In this document: positions 16,193 through 23,987 of the stretch, piece after piece
Numbering within the stretch: position 1 is the first letter of the stretch
How the letters are laid out: every line of letters begins with the position of its first letter
Assembly (NCBI RefSeq): GCF_016863095.1
Contig: NZ_BOOF01000006.1
Coordinates: 1 to 64,000 of the forward strand
DNA length: 64,000 nt
Direction: 5' to 3'
From: Microbispora siamensis
GTDB taxonomy: Bacteria > Actinomycetota > Actinomycetes > Streptosporangiales > Streptosporangiaceae
Position numbers and translations under genes: made by a program
The notes under the pieces: model-generated
Seen by the model: only the letters and a program-made list of their open reading frames with translations
Database searches by the model: none
Told to the model about the DNA's origin: nothing

Positions 16193-17620
16193 GTGAGGTG
16201 GCGCGAGGCGCTGCGCCCGCATCGGGCGTTCCTGGTGGTGCTGGCGGCGGGCGTCGCGCTGCGCGCGCTCGCCGTGCTCGGCTACCGGCCCGCGCTGTGG
16301 TTCTGGGCCGACTCCTTCGCCTACCTCAGCTCGGCGCTCGACCTGCGGCCCCTGCCCTCGCGGCCGTCCGGCTACTCGCTGTTCCTGGCGGCGCTGAGCC
16401 CGCTGGGGAGCATCACCGCCGTCGTGATCGTCCAGCACCTGCTCGGCCTGGGCATGGCCGTCTGCGTGTACGCGCTGCTGCGCCGCCGGACGCGGCTGCC
16501 GGGCTGGGGGGCGGCGCTGGCGGCGGCGCCGGTGCTGCTCGACGTCCACCAGATCCAGCTCGAACACCTCGTCATGGCGGACCTGCTGTTCACCGCACTG
16601 GTCGTGGCCGCCGTGACGATCCTGCTGTGGCGACCCAGGCCGGGGGCGTGGTCCGTCGTCGCGGCGCTGCTGCTGCTCGCCTGCGCCACGGTCACCCGCA
16701 CCCTCGGGCTGCCCCTGATCGCGCTGGCGCTGCTGCCGGTGCTGCTGGCCGGACGCTGGCGGACCGCGCTGGCCGGGCTCGCCGCCGCGTCCGCCGTGCT
16801 CGGCGGGTACGCCGTCTGGTTCCACGACGCCCACGGGTCGTACGGGATGGGCGGCAGCAGCACGTGGTTGTGGTCGCGCACGATGACCTTCGCCGACTGC
16901 TCGGTGATGAAGCCGCCGAAGGACCTGGCGGTGCTGTGCCCGTCGGAACCGCGACTCGCCGCGCCCGCCTACATCTGGGCCGCCGGCTCGCCCATCCAGC
17001 GGGTAAAGAAGGACAAGGACCGGCTGGCGAGCGAGTTCGCCTCGCTGGCGATCCGCAGCCAGCCCCTCGACTTCCTGTCCACCGGGCTGCACGACGCGAT
17101 GTGGGCGTTCGAATGGGACCGGAAGGTCTACCCCGCCCCGGGCACGCAGAGCGCGTACGTGTTCCCCGCCTCAATCAAGCCGTTCACCTCCAAGGTCGCC
17201 TCCGGCGGCCGTACGGCGAGCGAGTTGACCACCGCCTACCAGGGAAGCTCCGGGGACACGAAGGTGGTCGAGCCGTTCGCGGGGTGGCTGCGCGCCTACC
17301 AGGAGCAGGGCTTCCTGCGCGGGCCGCTGCTGGCGGCGGTCCTGCTGGCCGGGCTCGCCGGGCTGGTGGCCCGGCGCTGGACGGCGCTGCTGCCCTGGGC
17401 CGCGGCGGTGGTCCTGCTCCTGCTGCCGCCCCTGATCGCCGCCTTCGACCACCGCTACGTTGTGCCCGTCGTGCCGCTCGCCTGCCTGGCCGCCGGGCTC
17501 GCCCTCGGCACGGGCGCGACGCCCGCGCCCTGGCGCCGGGAAGACCGGTCAGCGGCGGCGGACGTGCAGGCGAACGACCGCAAGCGCGTCGTCGCGGCCG
17601 ACCGCGCGGCGAACGCGTGA
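16193..17620 (+). CDS. Polytopic membrane protein, glycosyltransferase-39/87-like
   Basis: A 475-residue protein with about ten to twelve hydrophobic segments. After the first segment there is an acidic loop ([16 protein letters not shown]), then [15 protein letters not shown], the layout of GT-C lipid-sugar glycosyltransferases with a catalytic acid in the first outer loop. A large soluble loop of ~150 residues (200-350) precedes the last membrane segments, also typical. GTG at 16193 follows GAGGAGGG. The last 72 bases overlap convergently with the next gene. Sugar donor and acceptor are unknown; transfer to cell-wall polymers is a guess. Confidence 0.7.
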   Translation: MRWREALRPHRAFLVVLAAGVALRALAVLGYRPALWFWADSFAYLSSALDLRPLPSRPSGYSLFLAALSPLGSITAVVIVQHLLGLGMAVCVYALLRRRTRLPGWGAALAAAPVLLDVHQIQLEHLVMADLLFTALVVAAVTILLWRPRPGAWSVVAALLLLACATVTRTLGLPLIALALLPVLLAGRWRTALAGLAAASAVLGGYAVWFHDAHGSYGMGGSSTWLWSRTMTFADCSVMKPPKDLAVLCPSEPRLAAPAYIWAAGSPIQRVKKDKDRLASEFASLAIRSQPLDFLSTGLHDAMWAFEWDRKVYPAPGTQSAYVFPASIKPFTSKVASGGRTASELTTAYQGSSGDTKVVEPFAGWLRAYQEQGFLRGPLLAAVLLAGLAGLVARRWTALLPWAAAVVLLLLPPLIAAFDHRYVVPVVPLACLAAGLALGTGATPAPWRREDRSAAADVQANDRKRVVAADRAANA

Positions 17621-18040
17621 GATCGCCGACTCGTCCAGCCGCCTGATCACCTGTCGCAGGTCGGCCGACCGCCGGAGCGACACCGACACCCGCAGCCTGC
17701 CGTCGCGCACGAGCCTGACCGAGATGTGGCCGATCCCGTCGATCCCCTTCAGCGCCACGCCGAGCATGGCGATGCCGGCGCCGGTACGGCTGCCGACCCG
17801 GCCCCAGCCGAGTGCCATGAAGAGCCACCGGGTCGCGACCAGGGCGAGCACCATGGCCGCCCCGGCCAGCAGGGGCAGCGCCCACGGCTTCCCGCCGACC
17901 ACGCTCGCGTCGGCCACGCTTCTGTCGATCAGGGCCGCGCCGGGCCGCCCGCGCGCGGCGGCCAGCAGGCCGAAGCCTCCCGCGACCAGCGCGAGGCCCA
18001 CCAGCAAGAGCCCGAGGCGGTTTCCCCAACGCGGACGCAC
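17549..18040 (-). CDS. Asp23/Gls24-associated membrane anchor (AmaP-like)
   Basis: A 163-residue protein with two membrane segments (residues ~10-28 and ~55-72), then a soluble domain ending [24 protein letters not shown] with a beta-strand tail, similar to the alkaline-shock Asp23 anchor AmaP. These anchors tether Asp23 family proteins to the envelope in Gram-positives. It is followed by (upstream on this strand) the DUF6286 gene with a 1-base gap, so they form an operon, but no Asp23 gene is present nearby. It overlaps the 3' end of the membrane gene on the other strand by 72 bases. Confidence 0.65.
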   Translation of the reverse strand: MRPRWGNRLGLLLVGLALVAGGFGLLAAARGRPGAALIDRSVADASVVGGKPWALPLLAGAAMVLALVATRWLFMALGWGRVGSRTGAGIAMLGVALKGIDGIGHISVRLVRDGRLRVSVSLRRSADLRQVIRRLDESAISRVRRAVGRDDALAVVRLHVRRR

Positions 18041-18041
18041 G

Positions 18042-18752
18042 TCAGCCCCCTCTCCTGCGCAGCCGTACGACCACCTCCTGGCGGGACTGGACGCCGAGGC
18101 CCGACAGCCGGTCGCCGACCGCCGCGCCGACCTCGCGCAGCAGGGCGCCGGTCGTGTCCGCGTCGGCCACCACGGCGACCTCGATCCGCCTGCGGAGGAT
18201 GTGGACGTCGGCCCGCCGGACGTGCTCGACCTCGCGGGCCGAGGCGGCGAGCGTCCGGCGCAGGCCGGCGCGGGTCAGGCCCATCGCGAGCAGCGGGTCC
18301 CGGCACTCCAGGGGCACGAGCCGGGGACGGCCCGGGACGAGCGCGAGCGCCACCAGCGCCGCGCCGCAGACGATCATGCCGACCGCGGCGGCGGGGACGG
18401 CCGGGTCGGCCGGGGTGAGGTTGAGCAGCCGGGACGGCAGCCGCCAGGGAGGGGAGACGCCGAGCATGACGGCGACGACCACGGCGGTGAGCGCCCAGCC
18501 GAGCAGGGCGAGCACGGCGGCGACCACGACGGCGGCCGGGGTCCGGCCCGGCCGCAGGACGCGCATGGCGGTCCGGCGGCCCGCCGCGGTCCCTCCGCCG
18601 CACGTGTCGGTTCCGGCGCCGTCGGCGCCTTCGCCGCTGCCCGCGCTCCTGGCGCCCCTGCCGCGTCCGGCGCCTTCGGAGTCTGATCCACTTCCGGCGC
18701 CCTTGGCGCTCCTCGCCGACGAACCCGCCAGGATTCCCTGCACGACGCTCAT
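18042..18752 (-). CDS. DUF6286 membrane protein
   Basis: About 236 residues: a Gly/Ser/Ala-rich cytoplasmic leader of ~60 residues, two membrane segments (near residues 75-97 and 120-142) and a soluble domain with GLTRAGLRRTLAASAREVEHVRRADVHILRRRIEVAVVADAD. DUF6286 genes usually sit beside Asp23-family and AmaP genes, as here. ATG at 18752 is chosen; GTG at 18776 upstream is also possible since the N-terminus is low complexity. Function unknown, probably envelope stress related by association. Confidence 0.65.
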   Translation of the reverse strand: MSVVQGILAGSSARSAKGAGSGSDSEGAGRGRGARSAGSGEGADGAGTDTCGGGTAAGRRTAMRVLRPGRTPAAVVVAAVLALLGWALTAVVVAVMLGVSPPWRLPSRLLNLTPADPAVPAAAVGMIVCGAALVALALVPGRPRLVPLECRDPLLAMGLTRAGLRRTLAASAREVEHVRRADVHILRRRIEVAVVADADTTGALLREVGAAVGDRLSGLGVQSRQEVVVRLRRRGG

Positions 18753-18953
18753 CAGCCGCTCACCCTTCCCGCTCACCGCGCCGGGTCCGCTCGGTAGTCA
18801 CCTCACCATGGGTACACGGAGCGGTGACGGGACGGGCGGGTCACCCGCCGCCTTGCGCGATCATGACGGCTCCACGGCGCAGATTTTGCCGGGGCGCAGT
18901 TAATGTGAACAGCGCTCATGTATTTCCCGACGGAGCCGTACTAGGCTGCGCCC

Positions 18954-20129
18954 ATGGACGACCGACAGCGCCTCGACCACGCGACGGCCCAGCTGGAGCC
19001 GCCCTTCGCCGTCCTCGACATGGACGCGCTCCGGTCCAACGCGGCCGCCATGGTGCGCCGGGCCCGGGGCAAGCCGATCCGGGTCGCCAGCAAGTCGATC
19101 CGCTGCCGGTCCGTGCTCGAACGGGTCCTGGCCATGGACGGCGTCTCGGGCGTCATGGCCTTCACGCTGCCCGAGGCGCTGTGGCTGGTCTCCACCGGCC
19201 TGCGGGACGTGCTCGTGGCCTACCCCACGACCGACAGGACCGCGCTGCGCGCCCTGGGATCGGACGACGTCGCGGCACGGGAGATCACCGTCATGGTGGA
19301 CTCGCCCGAGCACCTCGACCTGATCGAGAGCCTGCGGCTCCCCCACCGCATCCGGGTGTGCCTGGACATCGACGCGGGGTTCGTGGCCTTCGGCGGCGCG
19401 TTCCGGGCGGGCGCGCTGCGGTCGCCGATCCGCGAGCCCGAGCAGGCCGCCGAGATCGCCGCACACATCGCCAAGCGCCCCGGGCTGCGGCTGGCGGGGC
19501 TCATGGCGTACGAGGCCCAGATCGCCGGGGTGGGCGACGACGTCCCCGGGCCGTACGGCCGCGCGGTGCGCTGGATGCAGGAGCGGTCGCGTCGCGAGCT
19601 GATCGTGCGGCGCGGCCGGATCGTGCAGGCCGTACGTCAGGTCGCCGACCTGGAGTTCGTCAACGGCGGCGGCACGGGAAGCATCGAGAAGACCGCCGCC
19701 GAGCGGGCGATCACCGAGGTCGCGGCGGGCTCGGGGTTCTTCCATCCCCGGCTGTTCGACTACTACCGGGGCTTCACCGGCCGTCCGGCGGCGCTGTTCG
19801 CCCTGCCGGTCGTGCGCAAGCCGGCTCCGGACGTCGTGACCGTGCTCGGAGGGGGCTACCCCGCCTCCGGGGCCCCCGGGCCCACCCGGCTGCCCCAGCC
19901 GTACCTGCCGGCGGGGCTCAGATACCACCCGGACGAGGGGGCGGGTGAGGTGCAGACGCCCCTCCTGGGCGAGCCCGCGGCCGACCTCCGCCTCGGCGAC
20001 CGCGTCTGGTTCCGCCACGCGAAGGCCGGGGAGCTGTGCGAGCGCTTCGCCACTCTGCACCTGGTCGAGGGCGACCGGGTGGCAGAGGAGGTCCCGACCT
20101 ACCGCGGCGAGGGCAGGACCTTCCTGTGA
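18954..20129 (+). CDS. PLP-dependent alanine-racemase-fold enzyme, amino-acid deaminase/aldolase type
   Basis: A 391-residue protein with an alanine-racemase N-terminal TIM barrel: PLP lysine Lys47 in RVASKSIR, followed by VMVDSPEHLDLI and VCLDIDAGFVAFG, and the phosphate-binding FVNGGGTGS. The C-terminal domain has FRHAKAGELCERF, in which His and Cys are the metal-binding pair of D-threonine aldolase/D-serine dehydratase relatives. It therefore likely splits or deaminates a D- or beta-hydroxy amino acid using PLP and a divalent metal. The exact substrate is unknown. Stand-alone gene, with the stop followed by a long hairpin. Confidence 0.8.
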   Translation: MDDRQRLDHATAQLEPPFAVLDMDALRSNAAAMVRRARGKPIRVASKSIRCRSVLERVLAMDGVSGVMAFTLPEALWLVSTGLRDVLVAYPTTDRTALRALGSDDVAAREITVMVDSPEHLDLIESLRLPHRIRVCLDIDAGFVAFGGAFRAGALRSPIREPEQAAEIAAHIAKRPGLRLAGLMAYEAQIAGVGDDVPGPYGRAVRWMQERSRRELIVRRGRIVQAVRQVADLEFVNGGGTGSIEKTAAERAITEVAAGSGFFHPRLFDYYRGFTGRPAALFALPVVRKPAPDVVTVLGGGYPASGAPGPTRLPQPYLPAGLRYHPDEGAGEVQTPLLGEPAADLRLGDRVWFRHAKAGELCERFATLHLVEGDRVAEEVPTYRGEGRTFL

Positions 20130-20168
20130 CCGCCGGCTCGGCCTTGTGATCGTCCCCGTGGGAACGCG

Positions 20169-20200
20169 GACGCCGCCGTGGACCGTGTCACGGCGGCGTC
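20169..20200. terminator. Bidirectional terminator
   Basis: GACGCCGCCGTG and its perfect complement CACGGCGGCGTC form a 12-bp stem with an 8-base loop, between convergent genes ending at 20129 and 20214. Confidence 0.8.
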
Positions 20201-20213
20201 GTCCCGCGGCGGG

Positions 20214-20540
20214 TCAGCGGGAGCGGCGGCGCAGCAGCACGATGGCCGCGCCCACGACGACGACCACGCCGATCCCGATCAGCACCGGAGCGATGTTGGG
20301 CGCCGGATGTTCCGCGGGCTGCTCGCCTTCGCCGTCGGCCGGAGCGTACGTGCGCGGGCCCAGGACCATGTCCTCCATGGACGCGACGAAGTCGCGCGCG
20401 TTGGCCTTCGCCTTCTCGACGCCGCGCTCCGCGACCCGCTTCGGGCTCACCCGGTCCGCGATGGCGTCGACCGTGCGAGCGAGCTCCGCCCGCGTGCGCT
20501 CGATCTTCCGTTCCAGCGCATCGGGATCGGTGTCCGCCAT
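20214..20540 (-). CDS. DUF3618 membrane protein
   Basis: A 108-residue protein. The N-terminus DALERKIERTRAELARTVDAIADRVSPKRVAERG is the DUF3618 signature, a charged amphipathic helix pair; one C-terminal membrane segment (IAPVLIGIGVVVVVGAAIVLL) is followed by a basic stop-transfer tail. ATG at 20540 follows AGGAGGGGG. DUF3618 genes are common next to bcp in actinomycetes, as here where they are divergent. Function unknown. Confidence 0.85.
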   Translation of the reverse strand: MADTDPDALERKIERTRAELARTVDAIADRVSPKRVAERGVEKAKANARDFVASMEDMVLGPRTYAPADGEGEQPAEHPAPNIAPVLIGIGVVVVVGAAIVLLRRRSR

Positions 20541-20674
20541 GCGATCCCCCTCCTGTGGTATTCGTGTGTGATCAGTCTGCCAGGTCCGGTGGCCGCCCCG
20601 CACAGCGGCTGAGCCGGTAGTTTGGTTGACGCTTGCCCGCCTATCGCCGCGGGTCACCTTTTCCGGAGGACGTG

Positions 20675-21142
20675 ATGAGCAAGCTCCAGCCCGGCGACGC
20701 CGCGCCGGACTTCACCCTGACCGACGCCGACGACAACGAGGTCTCGCTGGAGTCGTTCCGCGGCAAGCGGGTCATCCTGTACTTCTACCCGGCGGCCATG
20801 ACCCCCGGGTGCACGAAGCAGGCGTGCGACTTCCGCGACAACCTCGGCGCGCTGACCGAACAGGGCTTCGTGGTGCTGGGCGTGTCCAAGGACAAGCCCG
20901 CCAAGTTGCGGCAGTTCCGCGAGCGCGACGCGCTCACCTTCCCGCTGCTGTCCGACACCGGCCTGGACGTGCACAAGGCGTACGGCGCGTACGGCGAGAA
21001 GACGAACTACGGCAAGACCGTGATGGGCGTCATCCGCTCCACGTTCGTCATCGACCCCGACGGAAAGGTGGAGAAGGCCCTCTACAACGTGAAGGCCACC
21101 GGTCACGTCGCCCGGCTCGCGAAAGAGCTGGGGATTTCCTGA
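20675..21142 (+). CDS. bcp: Thioredoxin-dependent thiol peroxidase (Bcp/PrxQ)
   Basis: A 155-residue peroxiredoxin with peroxidatic Cys46 in YPAAMTPGCTKQAC and resolving Cys51 five residues later, the PrxQ arrangement. It reduces hydroperoxides with electrons from thioredoxin. ATG at 20675 follows GGAGGA. Bcp is the last clearly chromosomal gene before the mobile region. Confidence 0.96.
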   Translation: MSKLQPGDAAPDFTLTDADDNEVSLESFRGKRVILYFYPAAMTPGCTKQACDFRDNLGALTEQGFVVLGVSKDKPAKLRQFRERDALTFPLLSDTGLDVHKAYGAYGEKTNYGKTVMGVIRSTFVIDPDGKVEKALYNVKATGHVARLAKELGIS

Positions 21143-21434
21143 AATACCCCTTTTGCCGCGCTCCCGGAATTGTCGGCGGCGGCCGATAAATTCCGGGGCA
21201 TGGCGAAGTACTAGTAGATGCACAAAGTCAACTATTCCCAGAGACTCGCCCAGCAGGCGGCGTTCGTGGGGTTGTGACGCGGCATGCACATCTGACCAGC
21301 GACGGAGCCACACCGCCCTAATCCACGGGCCGCCCTGTTCGGTCACCGGAGATCGCACACGAGAGCCGAACGGCGAGAACCTTCACTACAGGGTCAAGCC
21401 GCCTTCGGCGGAAGCCTCCTGCGTACTGGGCGCA
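21143..21434. other. Gene-free stretch between bcp and the mobile region
   Basis: Nearly 300 bases without a supportable ORF. Composition drops in GC relative to flanks and includes a GTACTAGTAG tract at 21208-21217. The left junction of the integrated element probably lies here, but no direct repeat with the right side was found by eye. No tRNA is visible. Confidence 0.4.
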
Positions 21435-21764
21435 TTAGAGCAGAGGTAGGTTCACCCGGCGCCCCAAGCCGAACTCGCCAGCCTCATCATCCGTGACCAT
21501 GGCGAATGTACCGTGGGGTACCCCGTCCAAGCTCGCCACACGCGAAGCGACCCTCAGGAGGGTGTCTTCGTCCGCACCGGTGATGAAGAAGACATACACA
21601 TCCTCGAACTCCTCGCTGTCGTCGAAGACCTCCGCCTGCCCTTGCTCCTCTATCTCGAATAGGAACTCGTCGATCTCGTCGATCCATGGGAAGGAATAGG
21701 CGGTCTCCGGAAGAGACTCACTCTCATACAGTGGAACGTGGATCTCCACAACCAGGTTGGCCAT
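21435..21764 (-). CDS. Small acidic hypothetical protein
   Basis: A 109-residue, very acidic protein with alternating strands and helices (IDEIDEFLFEIEEQGQAEVFDDSEEFEDVYVFFITG) and no membrane segment or cysteine. Start ATG at 21764 rather than the upstream TTG/ATG, judging from MANLVVEIHV giving a clean N-terminal strand. Its charge and size resemble immunity or antitoxin-like proteins but I recognise no family. It is isolated, at the left edge of the mobile region. Confidence 0.6.
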   Translation of the reverse strand: MANLVVEIHVPLYESESLPETAYSFPWIDEIDEFLFEIEEQGQAEVFDDSEEFEDVYVFFITGADEDTLLRVASRVASLDGVPHGTFAMVTDDEAGEFGLGRRVNLPLL

Positions 21765-22044
21765 GGGCCAATAGTGCCTCAATGATCATGGGCTTGCTTC
21801 GCTTGCCCACGGGGCGCGCCTGGCCGCTTGGCGGCCTGGCGGGCTTGCGCATGCGGCCCTGGGGGGCCGTACGCGCCCGCCGCCGCCGCGACCGGGCGCG
21901 CGCCCTGGCCAGGCCCTCAACCCGGCAGAGGCCATCACCGTTCCCGAAATCGGCATCAAGCGGCCCTATCAGTGGATACAGTCAAGCCAGCTACTCAGCA
22001 CCGACGGCAGCTCTGATCCCCCCACTGAAAGCGCCGGGCTCCAC

Positions 22045-22428
22045 ATGACGAATCAATTTGGTCCACGAGGCATCGGCGCACAAGGGGCACCGGGATTCCG
22101 GCACCATAAGAGCGTTCGGCTTGTTCTCACGGTGACACTCTGGATCATGTGTGTAGCACTTCCGACTTATCTTGGAGCACACATCGATGACCTGTTCCAT
22201 TGGGAGTCGATAATCGCGGAAGACACCGCGGCTCTCAGCATTCAGCTACTGACGCCAATGCTGCTGCTGTTCCTTGCATTACCAAAAGTCTCGTATAGGC
22301 GTAGAGACTGTCTCATTTTCCTGATTCCCGTGTACGGAAGCCTCGTATTTCCATTCATAATAATCTGGAGGCTCGTTTACTTACCCCTCCGCGACTGGCC
22401 CCCAAGGCCGGATGAGCGTAGCGCCTGA
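22045..22428 (+). CDS. Small membrane protein in mobile region
   Basis: A 127-residue protein with three hydrophobic segments (about 26-45, 65-82 and 90-110), short loops and a basic N-terminus. Its DNA is AT-richer than any neighbouring gene and uses codons such as ATA, TTA and CTT, consistent with recent acquisition. No family recognised; small membrane proteins of this kind (Spd type) accompany transfer genes in AICEs, which is only a suggestion. The 280 bases before it include a GC-rich run of GGCGG/CTTGC repeats. Confidence 0.55.
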   Translation: MTNQFGPRGIGAQGAPGFRHHKSVRLVLTVTLWIMCVALPTYLGAHIDDLFHWESIIAEDTAALSIQLLTPMLLLFLALPKVSYRRRDCLIFLIPVYGSLVFPFIIIWRLVYLPLRDWPPRPDERSA

Positions 22429-22733
22429 CGCTCTGTCAGCTTCTACCTCCGCTGGTAATCAGTCGCGCATCGGATGTTGCTGGTGCTGTATAGCGTGCCC
22501 CGCCCCCGCTGCTCGATTGTTCGTGGCCCTTGGTCGGTGTCAACGCCGTCTGTGCGGGTTGGGTGTCGGGTTGCGGTGCACGTCGTTGATGGACGGACAC
22601 GCGAAGACGGCATTGACACCTCGGTCGGGCCACTGATGTCGGCAGCTATCGGGGGCGGGGAAGGAGTGGCGCGGGTCGTAGATACGAGTGCGGCCCCGAC
22701 CGAGTGGGCGGGGCCGCGTGAGTGCTGGACCGT
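22429..22733. other. 305-base noncoding gap with long imperfect inverted repeat
   Basis: No supportable ORF. Arms GGTGTCAACGCCGTCT (22536-22551) and AGACGGCATTGACACC (22605-22620) match over 16 bases with one mismatch, and outward flanks (GTGGCCC...) extend the similarity to about 30 bases. The 53-base loop itself has GTGTC/GACAC. Folded single-stranded, this would be a large stem-loop, as expected for a single-strand origin or a transfer locus of a rolling-circle element. Confidence 0.45.
22690..22717 (-). terminator. Terminator of the 22734-23033 gene
   Basis: GCGGCCCCG and CGGGGCCGC pair perfectly (9 bp, 10-base loop), beginning 17 bases past the stop of the minus-strand gene. Confidence 0.65.
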
Positions 22734-23033
22734 CTATCGCATCTCGCCGAGCAGCAGGGCATGCCACACCCTGCGTGCCTCCTCTACGGGCCAGCGGTGT
22801 GTCTCATTGACCTTTGGTGTCGGTTCGGCCTGGGTGGTCTTGCGGATGAACGCCTGCCCGCCGGCCTGGAGCAGTTCGTAGACCACGGCCCGGCAGTCGC
22901 AGGTCCAGGCGAGTGCTCGCACGCGCCCGACCCCCTCGAACGGCTTATGCCAGACGAGTTTCGCGTGATCCTTTTGGCGTATCTCCCAGTGCGGGCTCAG
23001 GCACTCGTCCGGGCCCAGGATGGTGGCCGCCAT
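22734..23033 (-). CDS. Hypothetical protein of mobile region
   Basis: A 99-residue protein with AWTCDCRAVVYELLQAGGQAFIRKTTQ and a C-terminal helix (WPVEEARRVWHALLLGEMR). Two cysteines in TCDC could bind metal. No membrane segment or known family. It follows the 23047-23388 gene with a 13-base gap and shares its orientation, so they form a two-gene operon ending in a terminator. Confidence 0.6.
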   Translation of the reverse strand: MAATILGPDECLSPHWEIRQKDHAKLVWHKPFEGVGRVRALAWTCDCRAVVYELLQAGGQAFIRKTTQAEPTPKVNETHRWPVEEARRVWHALLLGEMR

Positions 23034-23046
23034 CAGAGCCGCCGCC

Positions 23047-23388
23047 TTACTGTGCCCCGCCGTTGGCCCAGCCGACGATCCACCGGACGGCGGACTGCGG
23101 TTGGTCGACCGAGGGCAGCGGTACGACGGTCCCGGACTTCGGTAGCTTGATCAGGAAGCGGCGCGGCTTGTTCTCCTGGTCGATGGTGACCGTCGCGACT
23201 TGCCCGCCGAGGCCGTAGACGTCCAGCTCAGAGCCCGCCTTCTCCTGCACCGGGAACCCGGTCATCCGCAGGGTGATATGGCTGATGAGCCGGACGTGGA
23301 CCCCTTGGGATCGGAGCAGGTCACCGAGGGCGGCCAGGATGCCCGCCTGCTGGTTTGCGGTTCGGTTGCCGATCGTGATCTGGCGCAT
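23047..23388 (-). CDS. Hypothetical protein of mobile region
   Basis: A 113-residue protein beginning MRQITIGNRTANQQAGILAA, with mixed helices then a strand-rich half (ELDVYGLGGQVATVTIDQ) and a C-terminal VRWIVGWANGG. ATG at 23388 follows GGGAGAG, favouring it over the upstream GTG at 23430. It is divergent from the GntR gene and its promoter would share the operator region, so it is likely repressed by that regulator. Function unknown. Confidence 0.6.
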   Translation of the reverse strand: MRQITIGNRTANQQAGILAALGDLLRSQGVHVRLISHITLRMTGFPVQEKAGSELDVYGLGGQVATVTIDQENKPRRFLIKLPKSGTVVPLPSVDQPQSAVRWIVGWANGGAQ

Positions 23389-23457
23389 GTCTCTCCCGTC
23401 TGTCTCGCTGACGGGTTGAGCGTACGCCAACCTTCCTACTCCTACCTAGTCCTTCTC

Positions 23458-23479
23458 ATAGGTACCTCTAGGTACCTAT
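23458..23479. promoter_or_regulatory. Palindromic operator between divergent element genes
   Basis: Arms ATAGGTACCT and AGGTACCTAT form a perfect 10-bp inverted repeat with a CT centre, in which each arm itself contains the AGGTACCT palindrome. It lies between the divergent 23388 and GntR starts, with a -10-like TATGGT at its right end. A second dyad, GGAACG-CTTT-CGTTCC, is at 23491-23506. Typical position for autoregulation of a KorSA-type element repressor. Confidence 0.6.
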
Positions 23480-23519
23480 GGTAACGACATGGAACGCTTT
23501 CGTTCCTACTCTTGAGCCC

Positions 23520-23789
23520 GTGATCGAGTTCCGGCCTGACCAGCTCAAATGGGAAGCCGTCCTCGAAGAGATACGACGCCGTATCCGGACGGGCGAATAC
23601 CAGGTGGGTCACCCCATCCCTGGTGAACCCCGCATGGCCGAGGAGTTCGGCATCGCCAAGGGCACCGCACGCCGCGTGATCAACGAGCTGCTCAAGGCCG
23701 GAGACGTCTATACCGTGCTCGGCAAGGGAACCTTCGTCGCCGACCCCGAGACCGGCGGCCCGCCCAGAAGAGACACCGAAGACGAGTGA
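23520..23789 (+). CDS. Small GntR-type winged-helix regulator
   Basis: About 89 residues, just the DNA-binding domain: WEAVLEEIRRRIRTGEYQVGHPIPGEPRMAEEFGIAKGTARRVINELLKAGDVYTVLGKGTFV. The GntR fold is complete but there is no effector domain. GTG at 23520 is preferred to the ATG at 23478, which would place the palindromic operator in the coding sequence. Stand-alone GntR domains of this size regulate copy number and transfer in actinomycete plasmids and AICEs (the KorSA type). The adjacent palindrome is the likely binding site. Ends in a hairpin. Confidence 0.85.
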   Translation: MIEFRPDQLKWEAVLEEIRRRIRTGEYQVGHPIPGEPRMAEEFGIAKGTARRVINELLKAGDVYTVLGKGTFVADPETGGPPRRDTEDE

Positions 23790-23816
23790 AGGCCCCCGAA
23801 CGAATCCGGGAGCCTT
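23788..23816 (+). terminator. Terminator of the GntR gene
   Basis: GAAGGCCCCCG and CCGGGAGCCTTC form an imperfect stem starting at the stop codon, followed by a CT-rich tract (TGCCTTCT). Confidence 0.6.
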
Positions 23817-23987
23817 CTGCCTTCTATCGGTTGTCAGCGAGACGATGGAAGGCGCACTAAGCGTAGAGCCGACGAGCCGAGGGCAGTAGCGTTCCGCCGT
23901 GGCGCCGCCGGCCCAACCGCTTTGCGGCCCTTCGGGTGCCTACGGCATTGCGCCGGCCGCACCACTCCCACATCACATCCCGCAAGG

